DNA of 10,027 nt from CAYRTD01 sp964426915. GTDB taxonomy: Bacteria > Bacteroidota > Bacteroidia > Bacteroidales > GCA-2748055. Position numbers and translations under genes: made by a program. Every line of letters starts with the position of its first letter. Position 1 is the first letter of the stretch. The stretch lies in contig CAYRTD010000139.1 in NCBI GenBank assembly GCA_964426915.1, positions 1 through 10,027 on the forward strand. Reading direction: 5' to 3'. This document shows positions 5,745-10,027 of this stretch, piece by piece. Below the pieces are notes generated by a model. The model was not told where the DNA came from. It worked only from the letters and a program-made list of their open reading frames with translations, and searched no databases.

Positions 5745-5775
5745 TTTGTCAGGTTTTTTAGAATTGCTATTTTTG
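5745..5775 (+). promoter_or_regulatory. Bacteroidota sigma-A (ABfr-type) promoter of the GT117 operon
   Basis: TTTG at 5745-5748 (-33 element), then exactly 19 bases, then TATTTTTG at 5768-5775, which fits the -7 consensus TANNTTTG. Both elements and the spacing agree with the known Bacteroides promoter. Transcription would start at about 5782, leaving a leader of about 20 bases before the ATG at 5802. A second -7-like string, TATATTTG (5741-5748), overlaps the -33 element but has no partner upstream. Confidence 0.7.
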
Positions 5776-5801
5776 ATTTCCATAAAAATATCTTACTTAG
5801 G

Positions 5802-8800
5802 ATGAAAACCTTCCGTACGTACAATCTTTTTACAGGTTGGGGCCTTTTTTTAATCTCTGCCGTTGTTTACCTGCTAACCATTGAACCTACAACCAGCTTC
5901 TGGGATACCGGTGAATTTATAACTTCCTCATACAAACTTGAGGTGGGACATCCTCCCGGAGCTCCGTTTTTTATGGTTTTAGGAAGACTTTTTACCTTGT
6001 TTGCTTTTAGTACAGAAAATATCGCCGTAACCATGAACGTGATGTCGGCACTGGCATCGGCATTTACCATCCTATTTCTTTTCTGGACCATCACCCATTT
6101 GGCGAGAAAAATACTCATTGAAAAAGAAGAAGATTACAATCTTAATAAGATACTTGCTATAATTGGCGCCGGTGCTGTTGGTGCTCTGGCCTATACATTT
6201 TCAGATACCTTCTGGTTCTCGGCTGTTGAGGCTGAAGTTTATGCCACTTCTTCCCTTTTTACTGCTTTTGTATTTTGGGCAATTCTGAAATGGGAAAACA
6301 TTGCAGATCAGCCTCATGCAAATAGATGGCTTATTCTGATAGCCTATCTGATGGGTCTTTCTATTGGCGTTCACCTTCTGAACCTGCTTGCTATTCCGGC
6401 CATTGTATTTGTAATTTATTTTAGAAAATACAAGCCTACCGCAAAAGGAGTCATCTCTTCACTTCTAATTTCTGTAGCTTTACTCGGGGCCATGATGTAT
6501 TTGATCATTCCGGGAATCGTTACTGTTGGAAGCTGGCTGGAACTTTTATTTGTGAATGGTTTCAGCTTGCCTTACCACAGCGGCCTGATAACATATACTA
6601 TTCTGTTTTTTGCCGCAATAGCATTTTTTGTCTTCTATACTTACCGGAAAAAACTGGTATTGTGGAATACCTTTGCGACCGTTTTAGCCGTGATTGCTAT
6701 TGGTTATTCATCCTATGCGGTTATCATAATTCGCTCCAATGCCGATACCCCTCTGGATGAGAGTAATCCCGATACAGCCTTCAGTCTTTTGCGTTATCTG
6801 AACCGTGAGCAATACGGACAAACCCCTCTTTTATACGGCAATTATTTTAATGCCCCGGCAATAGAAAGAATTGATAAGAAACCCGTATATTATAAAGAAG
6901 ACGGAAAGTATGTAACAGTTATAACCCCCGATTATAAATATCATCCCGATTTTCAGGGGTTTTTCCCCAGGATGTATAGTGATCAGAGCCATCATATTGA
7001 TCAGTATCTCTACTGGGCACAAATGAATGAAGCCGATCTGTTTGAACCGGTGAGGGATGAAAGCGGAAATCCGGTAAGAAACCGGGATGGCTCTTTTCAG
7101 TTCGACCGGCAACAGCCTAAGGACAAACCCACATTTGGGCAGAATTTGAAATTCTTTTTCCGCTATCAGGTAGGTTTTATGTACCTTAGATATTTTATGT
7201 GGAATTTTGCGGGTCGCCAGAATGATATCCAGGGACATGGAGAACTTACCCATGGTAACTGGATCTCAGGGATTAAATTCATAGACAATGCCCGTCTGGG
7301 TCCCCAGGAAAACATGCCGGATCACCTCAAAAACAATCCGGCAAGGAATAGCTATTTTTTCCTGCCCCTGATACTCGGTCTTGTGGGTATGTTTTTTCAT
7401 TATAAAGCCCATAATAAGGACTTTTGGGTAGTTACCCTACTTTTCCTCCTTACCGGGTTTGCTATTCTTTTGTACCTAAATCAGAATCCGATCCAACCCA
7501 GGGAGCGGGATTATGCTTATGCAGGATCATTTTATGCTTTTGCTATCTGGATAGGACTTGGCGTGCTGGGATTGATCAATTACCTGACCAAAAATTATCA
7601 GTCGCGTGCAGCCATCATTGGAGTTACTGTGGTGAGTCTTGCACTGGTACCGGGACGCATGGCCGCAGAGAACTGGGATGATCACGATCGTTCCGGAAGG
7701 TACACGGCAAGGGATTTTGCTTACAATTACCTGAATACCTGTGAAGAAAACGGATTGATTTTCACCAATGGGGATAATGATACATTTCCGCTATGGTACC
7801 TGCAGGAAGTGGAAGAAGTGAGGACTGATGTGCGGGTTATTAATCTGAGTTACTTCACAGCCGACTGGTATATTGAGCAGATAGAAACAAGAATGTACGA
7901 ATCTGATCCTGTAAAATTCGGGTTTAATGAGCAGCAGTACAGGAACGGCACGCGCGACTATGTAATGCTGGCTGAAAATACCATGACATTGCTGACTGAT
8001 AAATACCGGGCCAATTTGCAATTTTTTGAGAAGGAATATGAGGAATTATACAATCGTTTTCTTGGTATGGCCGCCGTCTCCAAATTGCCCAATGTAGCTC
8101 CAAAAGATTATCAGCAATTGCAAAGGGGACATTCGGAAATATTCCCTGAAACCTTTGCAAATGCAGTTTCGAGAGTTGGACGTAGACAGGAGGAACTTGG
8201 ATTTGATAAGGATGAACTAGATGATCTGATTTCAGACATTGAATCCTTCGCAGGAAGAGTGGATAATTCACACATGCCGCTGGCAAGTGCGATGGAATTC
8301 CTTCGGACGGATGATCCAAGGTTCAGGGACGGACGCTATTTCTTCCCGGGAACGAAATTCACCATTGATGTCGATAAGGAAAAGGTCCTTGAATCGGGTA
8401 TCCTGAATGAAGCCCAGGAAGAGATGATAGTTGATCAGGTACGTTTTGAGATTAGCGGAAGAAGAGGAATTACCAAGAATTCACTTATGATCATGGATCT
8501 TATCGACCAGGTCAGCCGTGACGGATGGAAGCGACCGGTTTATTTTGCGATAACAGCCTCAAGTGAAAACTTCCTTGGTCTTGATCCTTATCTGCATAGA
8601 GAAGGCCTGGGATACAGGCTTTTACCCGCAACAGGCAAGGGAAATGATCTTTTTACAGGAAATGTCGATCCCGAGCGGATGTATGATAATGTTATGAATA
8701 CCTTCAGATGGGGCAATATTGAAGATCCCCATGTGTATCTCGACGAGAATAACCGCCGGATGCTCACAAACTTCAGGTATACATTTGCCACCCTTGGCAA

Positions 8801-9188
8801 TGCGCTGGCTGAAGAAGGAAAATATGACAGCGCTGTGCAGGTACTTGACCGTTGCCAGGAACTGATGCCACATCACCGGGTAGCATACAATGCTGCTATT
8901 ATTCCTCTTATACAGATCTATTATAATATAGATGAAATTGAAAAAGCAAACGCTATTGTACAGGAATTTGCAGAGATAACCGATTCGGAACTCACTTATT
9001 ACGAGGATCTCATGGATGCCCAGCCTGCAAAATTTTCCTTAAGCAGAAACGATTATCAGTTTGCCGGACGTAACCTTATGTCGCTTTACAGCCTGTCCAA
9101 CAGTTTTGGTCAGCAGGAACTGGCTAACAGCATAATGGAAATGGTCAGAAAACATGAAATAGGTTTTTCCGGCATGTTTAATCAATAA
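5802..9188 (+). CDS. DUF2723 / GT117 membrane protein, TMEM260-like putative protein O-glycosyltransferase
   Basis: A GT-C-type integral membrane glycosyltransferase candidate, predicted to use a polyprenyl-linked sugar at the periplasmic face. Human TMEM260, from the same DUF2723/GT117 family, is a protein O-mannosyltransferase; substrate and acceptor here are unknown. The N-terminal domain (about 10-310) has many membrane spans. The first loop carries WDTGEF (34-39) and GHPPG (49-53). D35 and E38 are placed as the catalytic acidic residues of GT-C enzymes usually are. A soluble stretch at about 311-450 follows, then more spans (about 518-617) around QPRERDYAYAGSFYAF (565-580). The last 500 residues are soluble, with NGDNDTFPLWYLQE (656-669) and a TPR-like helical region at about 990-1060. 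The length is normal for the Bacteroidota form and I see no frameshift. The ATG at 5802 lies just after a strong promoter and directly before the first span. The deacetylase gene follows after 20 bases. Confidence 0.88.
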   Translation: MKTFRTYNLFTGWGLFLISAVVYLLTIEPTTSFWDTGEFITSSYKLEVGHPPGAPFFMVLGRLFTLFAFSTENIAVTMNVMSALASAFTILFLFWTITHLARKILIEKEEDYNLNKILAIIGAGAVGALAYTFSDTFWFSAVEAEVYATSSLFTAFVFWAILKWENIADQPHANRWLILIAYLMGLSIGVHLLNLLAIPAIVFVIYFRKYKPTAKGVISSLLISVALLGAMMYLIIPGIVTVGSWLELLFVNGFSLPYHSGLITYTILFFAAIAFFVFYTYRKKLVLWNTFATVLAVIAIGYSSYAVIIIRSNADTPLDESNPDTAFSLLRYLNREQYGQTPLLYGNYFNAPAIERIDKKPVYYKEDGKYVTVITPDYKYHPDFQGFFPRMYSDQSHHIDQYLYWAQMNEADLFEPVRDESGNPVRNRDGSFQFDRQQPKDKPTFGQNLKFFFRYQVGFMYLRYFMWNFAGRQNDIQGHGELTHGNWISGIKFIDNARLGPQENMPDHLKNNPARNSYFFLPLILGLVGMFFHYKAHNKDFWVVTLLFLLTGFAILLYLNQNPIQPRERDYAYAGSFYAFAIWIGLGVLGLINYLTKNYQSRAAIIGVTVVSLALVPGRMAAENWDDHDRSGRYTARDFAYNYLNTCEENGLIFTNGDNDTFPLWYLQEVEEVRTDVRVINLSYFTADWYIEQIETRMYESDPVKFGFNEQQYRNGTRDYVMLAENTMTLLTDKYRANLQFFEKEYEELYNRFLGMAAVSKLPNVAPKDYQQLQRGHSEIFPETFANAVSRVGRRQEELGFDKDELDDLISDIESFAGRVDNSHMPLASAMEFLRTDDPRFRDGRYFFPGTKFTIDVDKEKVLESGILNEAQEEMIVDQVRFEISGRRGITKNSLMIMDLIDQVSRDGWKRPVYFAITASSENFLGLDPYLHREGLGYRLLPATGKGNDLFTGNVDPERMYDNVMNTFRWGNIEDPHVYLDENNRRMLTNFRYTFATLGNALAEEGKYDSAVQVLDRCQELMPHHRVAYNAAIIPLIQIYYNIDEIEKANAIVQEFAEITDSELTYYEDLMDAQPAKFSLSRNDYQFAGRNLMSLYSLSNSFGQQELANSIMEMVRKHEIGFSGMFNQ

Positions 9189-9208
9189 TAAGACAACAAC
9201 AGGAAACA

Positions 9209-9877
9209 ATGCTTATAGTACGCCCACCTCAGATTATTACACGCTTCATGCCCCGCATGACCTGGGGTTTTTACGGAGAATTACGGAAAGTATTTCTTAC
9301 CTTCGATGATGGTCCCACCCCCGGCGTTACAGACTGGGTGCTGGATCAGCTCAAGAAATATGATGCCAGGGCCACCTTTTTCTGTATCGGAAGAAATGTG
9401 GAACATTTCCCTGATATTTACCAGCGCATTCTGGAAGAGGGCCATTCCACAGGCAATCACACCTACAGCCATCTTAAAGGATTCGGTACCCGGAACCGGC
9501 ATTATTTTGAAGATATTGAACTCGCCCATAACCTGATCGATTCCGACCTTTTCCGGCCACCTTACGGAAGGATCCTGCCCTCTCAGGTAAACCGGATTGT
9601 AAATCATTACCGCATCATTATGTGGAATGTCCTCAGCATCGATTATAACCGGAAAGTTCCCTGCGATCAGGTTTACCGGAATGTGATCGACAATACCCGT
9701 TCAGGTTCCATCGTTGTCTTCCACGACTCTGAAAAAGCCCGTAAGAACCTCTATTACTCATTACCCAGAACCCTCGACTACCTCAGCAGACAGGGATATG
9801 AATTTGAAAGCATCCCTATGCAAAAGTTCAGAGCCGACAGGCTGTGGCTGAAGAGCGTTAGTGGGGAGAGGAGTTGA
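9209..9877 (+). CDS. NodB-type polysaccharide deacetylase (carbohydrate esterase 4)
   Basis: Predicted metal-dependent N- or O-deacetylase of a glycan, possibly peptidoglycan or another GlcNAc-containing polymer. All NodB motifs are present in the 222 residues. TFDDGP at 31-36 gives D33 as base and D34 as metal ligand, and HTYSH gives metal ligands H84 and H88. RPPYG is at 116-120, W139 and D145 form motif 4, and H172 is in VVFHDS. There is no obvious signal peptide or membrane anchor, so the enzyme may be cytoplasmic, act on a precursor or lipid-linked sugar, or leave the cell another way. It starts 20 bases after the GT117 gene, with AGGAAACA before the ATG as a modest ribosome site, so the two are probably co-transcribed. 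The acceptor cannot be told from sequence. Confidence 0.9.
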   Translation: MLIVRPPQIITRFMPRMTWGFYGELRKVFLTFDDGPTPGVTDWVLDQLKKYDARATFFCIGRNVEHFPDIYQRILEEGHSTGNHTYSHLKGFGTRNRHYFEDIELAHNLIDSDLFRPPYGRILPSQVNRIVNHYRIIMWNVLSIDYNRKVPCDQVYRNVIDNTRSGSIVVFHDSEKARKNLYYSLPRTLDYLSRQGYEFESIPMQKFRADRLWLKSVSGERS

Positions 9878-9892
9878 AGGGGGGGTTAATTG

Positions 9893-9932
9893 TTTATGGG
9901 TTTATGGGTTTATGGGTTTATGGGTTTATGGG
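9893..9932. repeat. Tandem repeat (TTTATGGG) x5
   Basis: Five perfect copies of the 8-mer TTTATGGG begin 16 bases after the deacetylase stop codon. They place five GGG runs at even spacing with TTTAT between them, enough for an intramolecular G-quadruplex on the plus strand. A further run of seven G lies at 9879-9885. It does not encode part of a gene I can identify. Confidence 0.95.
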
Positions 9933-9951
9933 TTTTAGTAAGAAAAGTCAT

Positions 9952-9986
9952 ACCGATTACCGATCACCGATTACCGATCACCGATT
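9952..9986. repeat. Tandem repeat (ACCGATY) x5
   Basis: Five contiguous 7-base units alternate ACCGATT and ACCGATC in the order T-C-T-C-T, so the true period can be read as 7 or 14. It lies 19 bases after the 8-mer array and differs from it in sequence. Copies touch without spacers, so it is not a CRISPR array. Confidence 0.95.
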
Positions 9987-9998
9987 CCACGGGTAGTC

Positions 9999-10027
9999 AC
10001 CTTTGAGTGTTCGAAACCTTGATTTGT
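9999..10027. repeat. Third copy of the ACCTTTGAGTGTT box, cut by the window end
   Basis: ACCTTTGAGTGTT at 9999-10011 is identical to 4619-4631, the outer left box of the transposase unit. The following 16 bases still agree partly with 4632-4647. In the first copy the 67-bp repeat starts 19 bases after the box; here that point would be about 10030, just outside the window. Confidence 0.5.

Noticed and set aside
6831..7253. 140-codon minus-strand open frame within the GT117 gene
   Set aside because: It is a shadow of a strongly supported gene, with no recognisable motif; the same holds for the other minus-strand frames inside 5802-9188 and for the frames at 9281-9607 and 9306-9536.
9893..9986. 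Tandem repeats as a CRISPR array
   Set aside because: Units of 7-8 bases are contiguous with no spacers, and no cas gene is near.

Overview
The window looks like chromosomal DNA from a member of the Bacteroidota, probably a Bacteroidales or Marinilabiliales-type lineage. Three things point there. The DUF2723/GT117 protein, the short NodB deacetylase and the Wzy_C protein are all of the kinds common in that phylum. A textbook Bacteroidota promoter (TTTG-N19-TANNTTTG) sits ahead of the largest gene. The intergenic DNA is rich in palindromic repeats of the type seen in these genomes. There are seven supported protein-coding genes and no recognisable RNA gene or CRISPR array.

Layout. Positions 1-330 are two repeat-derived blocks without a credible gene, followed by about 380 bases of AT-rich spacer. 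Positions 712-3266 (+) form a compact three-gene run whose reading frames overlap: a polytopic O-antigen ligase/polymerase-like protein, a GuaD-type guanine deaminase, and a DNA-3-methyladenine glycosylase. Positions 3232-4362 (-) encode an exported, probably outer-membrane beta-barrel protein of unknown function, and its 3' end overlaps the glycosylase gene tail-to-tail. Positions 4363-5801 are a repeat-rich island between two divergently oriented host genes. It holds a small HUH/Y1 transposase gene (IS200/RAYT type, - strand) between perfect 67-bp inverted repeats, with extra symmetric boxes outside them, a large bipartite hairpin, and a separate 20-bp perfect palindrome. Positions 5802-9877 (+) are a two-gene operon: a 1128-aa DUF2723/GT117 membrane protein related to the TMEM260 family of protein O-mannosyltransferases, and a NodB-type polysaccharide deacetylase. 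The last 150 bases hold an 8-bp tandem repeat with G-quadruplex potential, a 7-bp tandem repeat, and the start of what may be another copy of the transposase-associated repeat.

How the parts may fit. Three genes concern the cell envelope or its glycans: the Wzy_C protein, the GT117 protein and the NodB protein. The barrel protein is probably in the outer membrane. The deaminase and glycosylase both act on purine bases and share a transcript. The most distinctive signal is the transposase island. Its symmetry is exact over 67 bp and resumes 19 bp further out on both sides, and its outer box recurs at the very end of the window. That suggests a repeat family spread by this enzyme.
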